From Sciscionella sediminilitoris (lineage in GTDB: Bacteria; Actinomycetota; Actinomycetes; Mycobacteriales; Pseudonocardiaceae), in assembly GCF_000737195.2 (NCBI RefSeq), contig NZ_JALM01000044.1:1-43978 (forward strand): a stretch of DNA of 43,978 nt, written 5' to 3'. The notes under the pieces were generated by a model. The model was not told where the DNA came from, searched no databases, and saw nothing but the letters and a program-made list of their open reading frames with translations. Below are positions 33,150 to 42,734 of this stretch, piece after piece (positions within the stretch are counted from its first letter, which is position 1; each line of letters begins with the position of its first letter). Made by a program: the position numbers and the translations under genes.

Positions 33150-34847
33150 CTAGTCCTCGCGCCTGCGGCGGCGCCCGGTCGATCCGGGGTCCTTGCGCCC
33201 GTGCGCGGCGAGCAGATCGGAGACCGCGACACCCGCACCGTGCGCGCCCGGTTCCTGCTCGGGTTCCGGTTCGGGCTCGGGCACCGGTTCGGGTTCCGGT
33301 TTGGCGTGGCCACCGCCTTGTGCGGCCGGAACCCCGTGCCGTCCGCTCGACTGTTCGGGGCGCGGCAGGCCGCCGAAGGATTCGGTGAAGCTCACCCCGT
33401 CCGGGCGACGACGACGGCCCCCGGTCTCGGCAGGCTGAGGATTCTCGGCGCTGTCCTGGTCACCGCCCGGGGCGGGACCGCTCGGCACCGCACTGCCCGG
33501 GGCGGCGCTGCTCGGGGCGGCGCCGTGCTGCGCTGCCGCGTTCGGCCCGGCACCGTTCGGGGCAGCACCATTCGATGCGGCACCGTTCGAGGCAGCACCG
33601 TTCTGGATACCGCCCGGGTGCCCGTTCGAACCGTTGCCGCCCTGCCCGTTGGAGCCGTGCCCGTTGGAGCCGTTACCGCCCGCGATACCGGACAGATCGG
33701 GCTGCCAGGAGTTGGCCCAGTCGGTGGCGGCGGGCTGCCTGGCCTCGCGGTCCTGCCGGTGCCCCGCCCGGTTGGCGGATTCGGCCGCTTCCCAGGACGG
33801 GGTCCAGCTGGGATCGATCGTGGGCACGTGACCGTTGCCGTTGACGCCGTACTGCCTGGGAGCCTGCCTCGGCTCCTGACGCTGAGGTTCCGGCTGCCGC
33901 TGAGGTTCCGCCTGACGCTGCGGCTCCGGCTGCCGCTGGGGTTCGGCGGGTTTGGCCACCGGCTGCTCGGCGGGACGCTGCTGCGCCGCCGGGGGCTGCT
34001 GACCGGGCTGGCTGGGCTGACCGGGCTGATTCGCCTGACCGGGCTGGCTGGTTCGCGGCAGCGAGGGCCACATCGCCGAGGCGGGCTGTTCGGTGCGCGG
34101 CGCGCGGCGCTCGGCGGGGCGCTGGTTCGGCGGCGGGGTGTTCGCCGCCGGGGTGCCGGCGGACTGGCCGTTCCCGGAGGCGGCGCTGGCAGCCGAGCCG
34201 TTCACCACCGGATCGGGACCGCTGACCGGGTCGTGGCGCATCGTCTGTTCGCTGGCCGCGAGGTTGGCTGGTCTTCGGGCGGGCGCCGCACGACCGGCCG
34301 AGCCGAGCTGCTGGTTGAGCTGGTCCTCCTGGTTGCGGGTGCTGTCCCCGAGCCCGAGCATCCTGGTCGATTCGGCGTGCAGGGCGACCCGTTCCACGAG
34401 TACCTCGCCGCCGAGCAGGGTCTCCAGGTGTTCCCGCAGCGTGCGCAGTTCCGCGCGCAGTGCGGCGATCTGCTCGGTGGACGCCGCTTCCGCCCGCTCC
34501 TTGGCCTCGGCCTCGATCTGCTGTTCGCGCTCGCGGTGGGCGGTGATCTCCCGCTCGAGTTCGAGTTCGTAGGCGGTGTGCAGAGTTTCGATCTCGGCGG
34601 AGCGCACGGTGGCGTCCCTGCGGTAGCGGGCGGTCACATAGGCACCGGCGAGCGCGGCCCACAGTGCGGCGATCAGGCCGAACCGCAGCAGGTCGAGGCT
34701 GTTCGCGAGGACGAGGGCCAGCGTCGCCCCGACCGCGAGCACCAGGCCGACGACGACGAGCACCCGGACGAGCGTGACCTGGGGCAGTCGCTTCGCTCGG
34801 TCCTGCGCACCCTCCTCGGCGGGCGCGAAGTCTTCGTCATCGGGCAT
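33150..34847 (-). CDS. two-helix membrane protein with coiled coil and long low-complexity tail (Rv3604c-like, DUF6779-type)
   Basis: The 565-residue protein has two adjacent membrane helices (about residues 25-75), a charged coiled coil (about 80-165, ELELEREITAHREREQQIEAEA) and then about 400 residues of low complexity: three QPGQ units, four six-residue PEPQRQ/AEPQRQ units, WTPSW at about 340, NGSNGHGSNG stretches, NGAAS repeats and a PEPEPEPE run. It ends in GVAVSDLLAAHGR...GRRRRRED, a short terminal motif that I recognise from several actinobacterial membrane proteins. Its position between DUF3180 and panC corresponds to Rv3604c of M. tuberculosis. The tail probably faces the cytoplasm and may tether partners; the function is unknown. 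Confidence 0.8.
   Translation of the reverse strand: MPDDEDFAPAEEGAQDRAKRLPQVTLVRVLVVVGLVLAVGATLALVLANSLDLLRFGLIAALWAALAGAYVTARYRRDATVRSAEIETLHTAYELELEREITAHREREQQIEAEAKERAEAASTEQIAALRAELRTLREHLETLLGGEVLVERVALHAESTRMLGLGDSTRNQEDQLNQQLGSAGRAAPARRPANLAASEQTMRHDPVSGPDPVVNGSAASAASGNGQSAGTPAANTPPPNQRPAERRAPRTEQPASAMWPSLPRTSQPGQANQPGQPSQPGQQPPAAQQRPAEQPVAKPAEPQRQPEPQRQAEPQRQPEPQRQEPRQAPRQYGVNGNGHVPTIDPSWTPSWEAAESANRAGHRQDREARQPAATDWANSWQPDLSGIAGGNGSNGHGSNGQGGNGSNGHPGGIQNGAASNGAASNGAAPNGAGPNAAAQHGAAPSSAAPGSAVPSGPAPGGDQDSAENPQPAETGGRRRRPDGVSFTESFGGLPRPEQSSGRHGVPAAQGGGHAKPEPEPVPEPEPEPEQEPGAHGAGVAVSDLLAAHGRKDPGSTGRRRRRED
33549..33605 (-). repeat. 15-bp tandem repeat encoding NGAAS units
   Basis: About four imperfect copies of a 15-base unit (GGCAGCACCGTTCGA on the plus strand), encoding NGAAS/NGAAP/NGAGP in the low-complexity tail. 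Such repeats vary in number by slippage. Confidence 0.7.
33877..33948 (-). repeat. 18-bp tandem repeat encoding PEPQRQ units
   Basis: Four imperfect 18-base units starting at 33877, 33895, 33913 and 33931, encoding alternating AEPQRQ and PEPQRQ. The first base triplet differs in odd and even copies, suggesting that a 36-base pair was duplicated. Confidence 0.75.
33999..34052 (-). repeat. 18-bp tandem repeat encoding QPGQ units
   Basis: Three 18-base units (each starting CTGACCGGGCTG on the plus strand, at 33999, 34017 and 34035), encoding TSQPGQ, ANQPGQ and PSQPGQ. Confidence 0.75.
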
Positions 34848-34897
34848 GTCCCCTACGATACCTGTTCGTTATCGAGAACCAAGTCCCCTTGCCCTGA

Positions 34898-35368
34898 CTA
34901 GCGTTTTTGATCTTGGTCCGCGTCGTCATCGGGCCCCTTCGGGACGCGGCAGCAGTGCTCGAGCCACAGCCCGGCAGCGGCGAGCGCCACCGCGCACAGG
35001 CCGCCCACGATGCTGGATGTGACGTCGTGCGCGATCACCTCGGAGCGCCCCTCGCGCGGGAGCAGATAGGCGAGCAGCCCGGCCCAGGCACCCAGCATGA
35101 GCGCGCCGAGGATCGCCGAGGCCTTCGCGACGGCGAGCACGCGCAGCGCGGTCACCGCGGCCACCGGGGTGGTGCCCTTACGCCGTTCGAACCGCGGCCG
35201 GAACGCGATGGCCAGCAGCGCGTCGATGATCGCGATCGCGAGCAGCACCAGGCCCGCGATGATCGGCATCTGGGGCAGCGAGTCGTAGTTGAACCGCACG
35301 AGCAGGTGCACGAGGACGAGCACGATCACCGCGACGATGACGAGGTCCCGGATCCGCGTGGGTTTCAC
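34898..35368 (-). CDS. DUF3180 membrane protein (Rv3605c-like)
   Basis: The 156-residue protein has four hydrophobic helices (about residues 8-25, 36-58, 80-104, 117-137) and a short acidic C-terminal tail. The N terminus MKPTRIRDLVIVAVI and the block LRVLAVAKASAILGALMLGAWAGLLAYLL are typical of DUF3180. It is always found next to folK in actinobacteria, but no biochemical role is known. The GTG at 35366-35368 overlaps the folK stop (GTGA). It is the last gene of the tightly overlapped ftsH-fol operon; the next gene starts 50 bases later. Confidence 0.9.
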   Translation of the reverse strand: MKPTRIRDLVIVAVIVLVLVHLLVRFNYDSLPQMPIIAGLVLLAIAIIDALLAIAFRPRFERRKGTTPVAAVTALRVLAVAKASAILGALMLGAWAGLLAYLLPREGRSEVIAHDVTSSIVGGLCAVALAAAGLWLEHCCRVPKGPDDDADQDQKR

Positions 35369-35859
35369 GGCAGCTCCAGATCAGCACGGGCGAGCACCCC
35401 GGAGCGCTCGGTCTCGGCAAGAGCGTCGGCGAGCTCGGCGACCGGGCCGTGCCCCGGCAGGTTCGCCTCCGGATCGGCGGCGAGCCAGGGCAGCAGCACG
35501 AAACCGCGCAGCTGGGCCCGCGGATGCGGAAGGGTGAGCTCGGGATCGGCGCTGCGCTGCTCGTCCACGGTGATCACATCCACGTCGAGGGACCGCGGTC
35601 CCCACCGGCGCTGGCGCACCCGCTGTGCCTCGGCCTCGCATTCCCGGCCGAACTCCAGCCAGTCGCGCGCCGACGCGGTCTCGTCCTCGGTGATCAGCAC
35701 GGCGTTGAGGAAGGCGGGCTGATCGGTCACGCCCCAGGGCGCGGTCTCGAACACCCCGGAGCTGGCTCGCAGCCGGGTACCGAGCCGCGCGGTCACCAGG
35801 CGCAGGTTGGCCAGCCGGTCCCCCAGGTTGGAGCCGATGGAGAGCACCGCACGCGTCAT
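35365..35859 (-). CDS. folK: 2-amino-4-hydroxy-6-hydroxymethyldihydropteridine pyrophosphokinase
   Basis: The 164-residue enzyme transfers pyrophosphate to the pterin alcohol, before dihydropteroate synthase. Motifs are LSIGSNLGDR at the N terminus, SSGVFETAPWGVTDQPAFLNAV, and the magnesium/pterin site RRWGPRSLDVDVI followed by LPHPRAQLRGFVLLP. The ATG at 35857-35859 overlaps the folB stop (ATGA), and its own stop overlaps the DUF3180 start. Confidence 0.96.
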   Translation of the reverse strand: MTRAVLSIGSNLGDRLANLRLVTARLGTRLRASSGVFETAPWGVTDQPAFLNAVLITEDETASARDWLEFGRECEAEAQRVRQRRWGPRSLDVDVITVDEQRSADPELTLPHPRAQLRGFVLLPWLAADPEANLPGHGPVAELADALAETERSGVLARADLELP

Positions 35860-36251
35860 ACCCGGCTCCGGGAAACGGTGACGGCGACATCGGCGAACTC
35901 GTGCGGGATCGGGGCGCTCGGTTTGTGCACGGTGATCTCGCAGCGGGTCAGGCGCTCGTCGTGACCGAGGACCGCGTCCGCGATCCGCGCGGCCAGCTTC
36001 TCGATCAGGTTCACCGGCTCGCCGGTGATGTGGGCGACGACGAGATCGGCGACCGCGCCGTAGTCGATGGTGTCGGCCAGCTCATCGCTCGCGGCGGCCG
36101 CGGTCATGTCGAACCACAGCCGCAGGTCCACCCCGAATTCCTGGCCGTCGCGGCGTTCGTGGTCGAACACCCCGTGATTGCCGCGCGCCCGGAGCCCGGT
36201 CAGTGTGATCTGCCCGGCCGGGGTCGATGGTCCGCTCGCGAGCTCGCTCAC
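35856..36251 (-). CDS. folB: dihydroneopterin aldolase
   Basis: The 131-residue enzyme converts dihydroneopterin to hydroxymethyldihydropterin and glycolaldehyde. Family features are ITLTGLRARGNHGVFDHERRDGQEF at the N terminus, DTIDYGAVADLV, NLIEKLAARIAD (catalytic Glu/Lys region with the later Lys in VHKPSAPIP). The GTG at 36249-36251 overlaps the folP stop (GTGA). The much longer open frame upstream is the shadow of folP. Confidence 0.95.
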   Translation of the reverse strand: MSELASGPSTPAGQITLTGLRARGNHGVFDHERRDGQEFGVDLRLWFDMTAAAASDELADTIDYGAVADLVVAHITGEPVNLIEKLAARIADAVLGHDERLTRCEITVHKPSAPIPHEFADVAVTVSRSRV

Positions 36252-37084
36252 GGTGTCCCCCGCAGCCAGGCGGCGGCAACGGTCACCGCGTCGACCGAGC
36301 GCTGCACGTCGTGTACCCGGACCGCGGCCGCGCCGTGCGCCGCGGCGAGCGTGGAGATGGCCGCGGTGGCGTCCTCGCGTCCCGAAGGCGGCCGGGGTGT
36401 CCCGTCCGCCGCGAGCAGTGCGCCGAGGAACCGTTTGCGGGAGGCTCCGACGAGCACCGGGAAGCCGAGCGCGCACAGCGTCTCCAGGCCGTGCAGCAGG
36501 GCCCAGTCGTGTTCGGCGCGCTTGGCGAACCCGAGCCCGGGATCGAGCACGATGGCCTCGCTGCGCACTCCGGCGGTGAGCGCCGCCTCGATCCGCGCGC
36601 TCAGTTCCGAGCACACCTCGGCCACCACGTCGGTGTAGTTCGCCAGCTCGATCATCCGCTCGCTGTGCCCGCGCCAGTGCATGAGCACATAGGGCACCCC
36701 GGCCGCGGCGGCCGTCTTGCCCATCTCCGGATCGGCGAGCCCGCCCGAGACGTCGTTGATCACCCCGGCGCCCGCGTCCACGGCCGCTTCGGCGACCGCG
36801 GCGCGCGTGGTGTCCACCGAGGTCGGCACGCCCGCTTCGGCGAGCGCGGCGATGACAGGGACCACCCGCTCGCGCTCCACATCCGCGGCGACCCGCCCGG
36901 CACCCGGCCGGGTCGACTCGCCGCCGACGTCGATGAGGTCGGCCCCCTGGGCGCGCATCAGCTTGCCGTGTTCCACGGCGTCCGCGATGTCCAGGTAGCG
37001 CCCGCCATCGGAGAACGAGTCCGGGGTGACGTTGAGGACCCCGACCACGGCGCACCGATCCTCGCGTACCAGCATCGCGGTCAC
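36248..37084 (-). CDS. folP: dihydropteroate synthase
   Basis: The 278-residue TIM-barrel enzyme condenses the pterin pyrophosphate with p-aminobenzoate and is the target of sulfonamides. Signatures are [41 protein letters not shown] and GASRKRFLG, all intact. The GTG at 37082-37084 overlaps the folE stop (GTGA). It corresponds to folP1 (Rv3608c). Confidence 0.97.
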   Translation of the reverse strand: MTAMLVREDRCAVVGVLNVTPDSFSDGGRYLDIADAVEHGKLMRAQGADLIDVGGESTRPGAGRVAADVERERVVPVIAALAEAGVPTSVDTTRAAVAEAAVDAGAGVINDVSGGLADPEMGKTAAAAGVPYVLMHWRGHSERMIELANYTDVVAEVCSELSARIEAALTAGVRSEAIVLDPGLGFAKRAEHDWALLHGLETLCALGFPVLVGASRKRFLGALLAADGTPRPPSGREDATAAISTLAAAHGAAAVRVHDVQRSVDAVTVAAAWLRGTP

Positions 37085-37656
37085 CGGCTCCTGATCAGCT
37101 GGAGCGCCTCAGACCTCGATGTCGCCGAACTCTTGTGAATCCCGCGCACCGCGGAGGTCGTGGTGCGCGAGCCCGCCTTGCGGATCCCGCGCATCGACAT
37201 GCACAGGTGCTCGGCGTCCACCACCACGATCACCCCGCGCGGGTCGAGCCTGCGCACGAGCGCATCCGCGACCTGCGAGGTGAGCCGCTCCTGCACCTGC
37301 GGACGGCGCGCGTACAGGTCCACCAGCCGCGCGAGCTTGGACAGGCCGGTCACCTGCCCGTGCGCGTTCGGGATGTAGCCGATGTGCGCGACCCCGTGGA
37401 ACGGCAGCAGATGGTGCTCGCAGTGCGAGTAGACAGGGATGTCGGTGACGAGCACGAGCTCCTCGTGGCTCTCGTCGAACGTCTTGTCCAGCACCTCGTC
37501 CGGGTCCTGGTAGAGCCCGGCGAACATCTCCTGGTAAGCGCGAGCGACCCGGGCCGGGGTCTCCCGGAGACCGTCCCGATCCGGATCCTCACCGCAGGCG
37601 CGCAGCAGCTCGGCTACCGCACGCTCGGCGCGCTCGGCGTCGAATTCCCTCGTCAC
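37081..37656 (-). CDS. folE: GTP cyclohydrolase I
   Basis: The 191-residue enzyme makes dihydroneopterin triphosphate from GTP, the first step of folate synthesis. Zinc ligands are Cys79 and His82 ([11 protein letters not shown]) and Cys152 (HLCMSMRG). [23 protein letters not shown] is also typical. The GTG at 37654-37656 overlaps the ftsH stop by GTGA; the longer open frame reaches into ftsH and is rejected. Confidence 0.97.
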   Translation of the reverse strand: MTREFDAERAERAVAELLRACGEDPDRDGLRETPARVARAYQEMFAGLYQDPDEVLDKTFDESHEELVLVTDIPVYSHCEHHLLPFHGVAHIGYIPNAHGQVTGLSKLARLVDLYARRPQVQERLTSQVADALVRRLDPRGVIVVVDAEHLCMSMRGIRKAGSRTTTSAVRGIHKSSATSRSEALQLIRSR

Positions 37657-39872
37657 GTCCCCTCGCGACCGTTTTGCTCCGGGTCCCTGTTCGACCAGTC
37701 CGCGCCCTGGTTCCCGCCGTTCCACGACGGGGTCCACGGCTGCGGATCCCGCTGCGGCTGCGTCGCGGGCTGCCAGCCGGGAGGCGCGTCGTAGTACGGC
37801 GGGCCCGCGCGGTGGCGGCGCGGCTGCTCACCCGGCTGCGGCTGGTAGCCGTTCGGGGTGGGCTGCTGCTCGGCACCGGTGGGCTGCGGCTCGGCCGGAG
37901 CCGCGGGCGCCGGGGTCCTCGGCTGTTCGTCGGTGACCGCGGCGGCGGGCAGCGACTCGCCGCGCTCGCGGGCGAGCTCGACGCGCGTCTTGATCGGCGG
38001 CTTGTCCGAGGGGATGCGGTCGCCGAAGTCGTTGAAGTCGGTGATCCGCGGGCGCTTCTGCACCCTGGCGAAGATCCGCTCCAGGTCCTTGCGGTGCAGC
38101 GTCTCCTTGTCCAGGAGTTCGAGCACGAGGTCGTCGAGCACATCCCGGTAGGTGTTGAGCACCTGATAGGCCTCGGTGTGCGCGGCCTCGATGAGCTTGC
38201 GCACCTCCTCGTCGATCTCGTGCGCCACCTCGAGCGAGTAGTCGCTCTGGTTGCCCATGGACCGGCCGAGGAACGGGTCACCCTGTTCCTGCCCGTAGCG
38301 GACCGCGCCGAGGCGGCCGCTCATGCCGTACTCGGTGACCATGGACCGGGCGATCTTGGTGGCCTGATCGATGTCCGAGCTGGCTCCGGTGGTCGGCTCG
38401 TGGAAGACCAGTTCCTCCGATGCGCGCCCGCCGAGCGCGAACACCAGCCGCGCGATCATCTCCGAGCGGGTCATGAGGTCCTTGTCGTCCTCGGGGACGG
38501 CGAGCGCGTGCCCACCGGTCCGGCCGCGGGCCACGATGGTCAGCTTGTAGACCGGTTCGATGTCCGGCATCGCCCACGCGGCGAGCGCGTGCCCGCCCTC
38601 GTGGTAGGCGGTGATCTTCTTCTCCTTCTCGGAGATGATCTTGCTCTTCCGCCGCGGTCCGCCGACCACCCGGTCGACCGACTCCTCGAGGGAGGCCCCG
38701 TTGATCGCGTTGCCGTTCTCCCGCGCGGTCAGCAGCGCCGCCTCGTTGATCACGTTGGCCAGGTCCGCACCGGACATCCCGATGGTGCGCTTGGCGAGGC
38801 TCTCGAAGTCCACGTCCTTGCCGAACGGCTTGCCTTTGGCGTGCACCCGCAGGATCTGCTTGCGGCCGGCCAGGTCCGGTGCGGTGACCGGGATCTGACG
38901 GTCGAAGCGGCCGGGACGCAACAGCGCCGGGTCCAGGATGTCGGGCCGGTTGGTGGCCGCGATCAGGATGATCCCGCCCCTGGTGTCGAACCCGTCCATC
39001 TCCACGAGCAGCTGGTTGAGGGTCTGCTCGCGCTCGTCGTGCCCGCCGCCGAGCCCGGCACCGCGCTGACGGCCGACCGCGTCGATCTCGTCCACGAACA
39101 CGATGCACGGCGCGTTCTGCTTGGCCTGCTCGAACAGGTCGCGGACCCGGGATGCGCCGACACCGACGAACATCTCCACGAAGTCCGAACCGGAGATCGA
39201 GTAGAACGGCACCCCGGCCTCACCGGCGACCGCGCGGGCCAGCAGCGTCTTACCGGTCCCCGGCGGCCCGTAGAGCAGTACGCCCTTGGGAATCTTCGCG
39301 CCGAGCGCCTGATAGCGGCCGGGATTCTGCAGGAAGTCCTTGATCTCGTGCAGTTCCTCGACGGCCTCGTCCGCGCCCGCGACATCGGTGAAGGTGTTCT
39401 TCGGCATGTCCTTGGACAGCTGTTTCGCCTTGGACTTGCCGAAGTTCATCACCCGGTTGCCGCCGCCCTGGGCGTTGTTCATGACCCACATGAACAGCAG
39501 CAGCATGATGCCGACGGGGATCAGGATCATCAGGAACTGGCCGAAGAAGGAGTCCTGGGTGACCTTGGTGTCGAACTTGACGTTCTTGTTGCGCAGTGCG
39601 CCGAAGATGTCGTCGGAGGCACCGGCCGGGTAGTACGAGATGACCTTCTGGCTGCCGTTGACCGGGTTCTTCAGTTCCAGCTTGAGTTGCTGTTCCTTGT
39701 CCCCGATCGTGGCATCTTTGACGTTGCCCGCGTTGACCTGGGCAATGGCCTGAGAGGTCGGAACCTGTGCGTAATCCCGGTTCTCGTCGAAGAGCTGGGT
39801 GAATACGAAGTACAGGATCACGAAGGCCAATATCCACAGAAGTGGGTTACGAAGCAGGCGCTTACGGTCCAT
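37653..39872 (-). CDS. ftsH: ATP-dependent membrane zinc metalloprotease FtsH
   Basis: The 739-residue protein has two membrane helices (about 9-26 and 113-133) around an extracytoplasmic domain, an AAA+ module (Walker A GPPGTGKT; Walker [12 protein letters not shown]; second region of homology [20 protein letters not shown]) and a zinc protease domain (HEGGH, residues 424-428). It degrades damaged or misassembled membrane proteins. About 110 C-terminal residues form a Pro/Gln-rich tail, with WTPSW near the end, a pentapeptide also found in the low-complexity protein encoded downstream. It is the first gene of the overlapping folate operon. Confidence 0.97.
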   Translation of the reverse strand: MDRKRLLRNPLLWILAFVILYFVFTQLFDENRDYAQVPTSQAIAQVNAGNVKDATIGDKEQQLKLELKNPVNGSQKVISYYPAGASDDIFGALRNKNVKFDTKVTQDSFFGQFLMILIPVGIMLLLFMWVMNNAQGGGNRVMNFGKSKAKQLSKDMPKNTFTDVAGADEAVEELHEIKDFLQNPGRYQALGAKIPKGVLLYGPPGTGKTLLARAVAGEAGVPFYSISGSDFVEMFVGVGASRVRDLFEQAKQNAPCIVFVDEIDAVGRQRGAGLGGGHDEREQTLNQLLVEMDGFDTRGGIILIAATNRPDILDPALLRPGRFDRQIPVTAPDLAGRKQILRVHAKGKPFGKDVDFESLAKRTIGMSGADLANVINEAALLTARENGNAINGASLEESVDRVVGGPRRKSKIISEKEKKITAYHEGGHALAAWAMPDIEPVYKLTIVARGRTGGHALAVPEDDKDLMTRSEMIARLVFALGGRASEELVFHEPTTGASSDIDQATKIARSMVTEYGMSGRLGAVRYGQEQGDPFLGRSMGNQSDYSLEVAHEIDEEVRKLIEAAHTEAYQVLNTYRDVLDDLVLELLDKETLHRKDLERIFARVQKRPRITDFNDFGDRIPSDKPPIKTRVELARERGESLPAAAVTDEQPRTPAPAAPAEPQPTGAEQQPTPNGYQPQPGEQPRRHRAGPPYYDAPPGWQPATQPQRDPQPWTPSWNGGNQGADWSNRDPEQNGREGT

Positions 39873-39934
39873 GAAACTACGGCCGCTGGTCGGCCTCGAC
39901 CCTCCCTGTGTTCCGCCTGTTGATGTCGCTGGTT

Positions 39935-39967
39935 AACCGGCAGGCTTCGTGCCTGACATGCCCGGTT
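39935..39967 (-). terminator. hairpin between hpt and ftsH
   Basis: Inner arms CAGGC (39941-39945) and GCCTG (39951-39955) with a five-base loop, continued by outer arms AACCGG (39935-39940) and CCGGTT (39962-39967) after a six-base bulge. It lies 115 bases past the hpt stop and 63 before the ftsH start, so it may terminate hpt transcripts or shape the ftsH leader. Confidence 0.45.
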
Positions 39968-40081
39968 CCCCAAGCGTACCGCTCTGCACGAACCACCATC
40001 GTCTCACGGCGGTGGCCGCTCGCTCACGCTGGTCAACGGCCGGGGACTCCCTGGTGTTCCGTGCTGGACATGTGGTTTTGA

Positions 40082-40630
40082 TTACGAGGAGTACACGCGG
40101 GGCTCGAGGGTGCCGATATAGGGCAGATCCCGGTAGCGCTCGGCGAAATCCAGGCCGTATCCGACCACGAACTCGTTCGGGATGTCGAACCCGACGTAGT
40201 CCACCTCCACGTCCACTCGCACCGCGTCCGGCTTGCGCAGCAGCGTGCACACCCGCAGGGACCGCGGATTGCGCTGCGCGAGGTTCTTGACCAGCCAGGA
40301 CAGGGTCAGCCCCGAGTCGATGATGTCCTCCACGATGAGCACATCCCGGCCCGCGATGTCCCGGTCCAGGTCCTTGAGGATGCGCACCACGCCCGAGGAA
40401 CTGGTGCCCGCTCCGTAGGAGGTCACCGCCATGAACTCGAGCTGCGCGGGGACCGGGAGCGCGCGGGCGAGATCGGTCATGAACATGACCGCGCCCTTGA
40501 GCACCCCGACGAGCACGATGTCGCCCGCCGCCTCCTCGTGGTCGGCGACGATGAGCTTGGCTAGTTCGTCGATCTTCTCGCTGAGCTGCTGCTCGGAGAG
40601 CAACACCGAGGCGATATCGCCGTCATACAC
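40082..40630 (-). CDS. hpt: hypoxanthine phosphoribosyltransferase
   Basis: The 182-residue enzyme salvages hypoxanthine and guanine to IMP and GMP. The PRPP motif is [33 protein letters not shown] and [23 protein letters not shown] are also typical. The GTG at 40628-40630 ([11 protein letters not shown]) has GGGAG eight bases upstream; an alternative GTG at 40682-40684, seven bases after the tilS stop, would add 18 residues. Its neighbour tilS is a usual partner. Confidence 0.94.
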   Translation of the reverse strand: MYDGDIASVLLSEQQLSEKIDELAKLIVADHEEAAGDIVLVGVLKGAVMFMTDLARALPVPAQLEFMAVTSYGAGTSSSGVVRILKDLDRDIAGRDVLIVEDIIDSGLTLSWLVKNLAQRNPRSLRVCTLLRKPDAVRVDVEVDYVGFDIPNEFVVGYGLDFAERYRDLPYIGTLEPRVYSS

Positions 40631-40691
40631 CCGGACGACTCCCTGATTCTCCCGGCTCCCTGCTGTGCTCGCCCAGCTTGCCACAGCCGGG

Positions 40692-41660
40692 TCAGCCGCC
40701 TTGCCGAACGGTCAGCGCATCCCGCTCCCGCCGCACGGCTACGCCGCCGGGCAGCCAGTGCGGCCCCTGCCCGCGCCACGCGGTGACCAGGGATTCGACC
40801 GCGCGCAGGTGCGCATCGCTGAGCTCACGCGCCCCGGAGCCGAGCAGCCAGCGGCGCAACACCCGCCTGCGCACCGGACCGGCGAGCGCGGCCAGTTCGC
40901 GGACCGGGAGGTCACCGCTGGCGGGTTCGTTCGCGGCGAGCTCATCGAGCACCGCGGAGTCCTCGCGCACCTGCCGCGCGGTGCGGGCCAGTGCCTCGGC
41001 GACCCCGCCGTGCAGCACGTCCTCGAGCAGCGGAAGGACCTCGGTGCGCAGCCGCGCCCTGGTGTAGGCCCGGTCGGCGTTGTGCGGATCGGACCAGAAC
41101 GCGAGCCCGAGCGCGGTGCAGGTGCCCTCGGTTTCCGTCCGGCGCACGCCGAGCAGGGGGCGCACCAGTGGCCCGTCGAACGGGGCCATCCCGGCGATCG
41201 AGCGCGCGCCGGATCCGCGCGCGAGCCCGAGCAGCACCGTCTCGGCCTGGTCGTCGAGAGTGTGCCCGAGCAGCAGCGGAGCGTCCCCGGCGGCCGCGCG
41301 CAGTGCCGCATACCGCGCGTCCCGCGCCGCCGCCTCCGGTCCGCCGCGCTCCCCGACCCGCACCTCGAGCACCCGAGCCTCGTCCGCGCCGAGTTCCCGT
41401 GCCTGATCCGCCGCGGCCGCCGCGACCTCGGCGGAACACTCCTGCAACCGGTGGTCCACGGTCAGGCAGCGCACCCGTTTCCCGCCGCGGTGCGCCAGCG
41501 GGATCGCGAGCGCGGCCAGGGCGAGCGAGTCGGGCCCGCCGGAGAGCGCGACGGTGACTGTCGGTGCCTCGAGCAGCGCCAGATGTTCGCGCACAGCTGA
41601 ACGAACCGCGGCCACCCGCGGATCCCGGATGCTCAGCGGTCCCGGGCCGTGCTCAGCCAT
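40692..41660 (-). CDS. tilS: tRNA(Ile)-lysidine synthetase
   Basis: The 322-residue enzyme modifies the wobble cytidine of tRNA-Ile(CAU) to lysidine, changing its decoding to AUA. The PP-loop is [36 protein letters not shown] and VRPLLGVRR are the other N-type ATPase motifs. The C-terminal specificity domains of E. coli TilS are absent, as in other short actinobacterial forms. Its start overlaps the metalloprotease gene end by eight bases. Confidence 0.95.
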   Translation of the reverse strand: MAEHGPGPLSIRDPRVAAVRSAVREHLALLEAPTVTVALSGGPDSLALAALAIPLAHRGGKRVRCLTVDHRLQECSAEVAAAAADQARELGADEARVLEVRVGERGGPEAAARDARYAALRAAAGDAPLLLGHTLDDQAETVLLGLARGSGARSIAGMAPFDGPLVRPLLGVRRTETEGTCTALGLAFWSDPHNADRAYTRARLRTEVLPLLEDVLHGGVAEALARTARQVREDSAVLDELAANEPASGDLPVRELAALAGPVRRRVLRRWLLGSGARELSDAHLRAVESLVTAWRGQGPHWLPGGVAVRRERDALTVRQGG

Positions 41661-42696
41661 GGACCCGCTTGCGCCACGCGGCGGGGTCGGCGATCTCCTC
41701 CCTCGTCGGCAGGGTCTCCGGGCTGGTCCACACCGCGTTGAACCCGGCCATGCCGACCTCCTCGATCACCGCCCTGGTGAACGCGGCCCCTTCGGCGTAC
41801 TGGCGCAGTTTCGCGTCGATACCGAGCACCGCCCGCAGCACCCGGTCGAACAGCCCGCCCCCGGAACGGCGCGCGGTGAACCGGTTCCTGATCCGCTCCA
41901 CACTGGGCACCACGGCGGGGCCGACCGCGTCCATCACGTAGTCCGCGTGCCCCTCCAACAGCGTGGAGACGGCGAGCAGCCGGTGCAGCACGGCGCGCTG
42001 TTCCGGTGTCTGGAGCAGTTCGAACAGGCCGATCGCGCCGCCCTGCAGGGTTCCCGAGCGCAGTGCGCCGACCGCGTCCCTGCCGACCTCGAGCAACCGT
42101 CCCGGTCCGGCGTTCGCGGTCTCCTCGAGCCCGCCGATGAGCCCGCGCACCTGCTCGGAGAAGTACCCGGCCAGCCAGTCCACCGCGGTGAACTGCAGGC
42201 GATGGGTGCTCTCGTGCAGGCACACCCACATCCGGAAATCGCTCGGATCCACGTCCATCGCCCGCTCGGCCGCGACCACGTTCGGCGCCACCAGCAGCAG
42301 CTTGCCCCCGCCGGGAGCGAACGGGTCGAACTGGCCGAGTACCCGCCCGGACAGCAGCGCGAGCACCGCGCCCGCCTGCGCCCCCGAGGTCCCGGCGAGC
42401 ACCGGAAGCAGCGGCGACTCCTGGGCGTTGATCACGCCGTCGGTCAGCGAGCGCAGCCCGGAGATCGCCGAGACCACCCAGCCGGATCGGTCCACGACCT
42501 CGGCCTCGAGCAGTGGCAGCCCCTCGCCGAGCCCGGTCAGCTCACGCACGTGCTGTTCGGCGACCGGGGAGACCGCGCGCAGTTCGGCGACCGCCGCTTC
42601 CGCCTCGGCGCGCGGGATCACCGGCCCGCCGCGAGCGAGCCGGCTACCGACGCTCGAGGCACGCTCCCAGTCGACAGGTGAGTTCGTTGACACCAT
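41653..42696 (-). CDS. zinc-dependent metalloprotease-like protein (DUF2342, Rv3626c-like)
   Basis: The 347-residue protein starts at the ATG 42694-42696 (MVSTNSPVDWERASSVGSRL). It has an HExxH site in MWVCLHESTHRLQF, with a possible distal ligand in LLEGHADYVMDAVG, arranged like the 'coenzyme F420 biosynthesis-associated' or zinc-dependent metalloprotease family of actinobacteria. The family is found between dacB and tilS in M. tuberculosis too. No substrate is known. There is no signal peptide. It overlaps tilS by eight bases, and lies 38 bases after dacB. Confidence 0.9.
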   Translation of the reverse strand: MVSTNSPVDWERASSVGSRLARGGPVIPRAEAEAAVAELRAVSPVAEQHVRELTGLGEGLPLLEAEVVDRSGWVVSAISGLRSLTDGVINAQESPLLPVLAGTSGAQAGAVLALLSGRVLGQFDPFAPGGGKLLLVAPNVVAAERAMDVDPSDFRMWVCLHESTHRLQFTAVDWLAGYFSEQVRGLIGGLEETANAGPGRLLEVGRDAVGALRSGTLQGGAIGLFELLQTPEQRAVLHRLLAVSTLLEGHADYVMDAVGPAVVPSVERIRNRFTARRSGGGLFDRVLRAVLGIDAKLRQYAEGAAFTRAVIEEVGMAGFNAVWTSPETLPTREEIADPAAWRKRVHG

Positions 42697-42734
42697 CGGG
42701 CTCCTCACTCCGTTCGGGGGCCGTGGCGCCGAGG

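Noticed and set aside
33549-34052. Short tandem repeats as a CRISPR or regulatory array
   Set aside because: The 15- and 18-base units are in frame with the low-complexity protein and are coding repeats.
37674-39923. A 749-codon plus-strand frame opposite ftsH
   Set aside because: It is an antisense shadow of ftsH without recognisable motifs.
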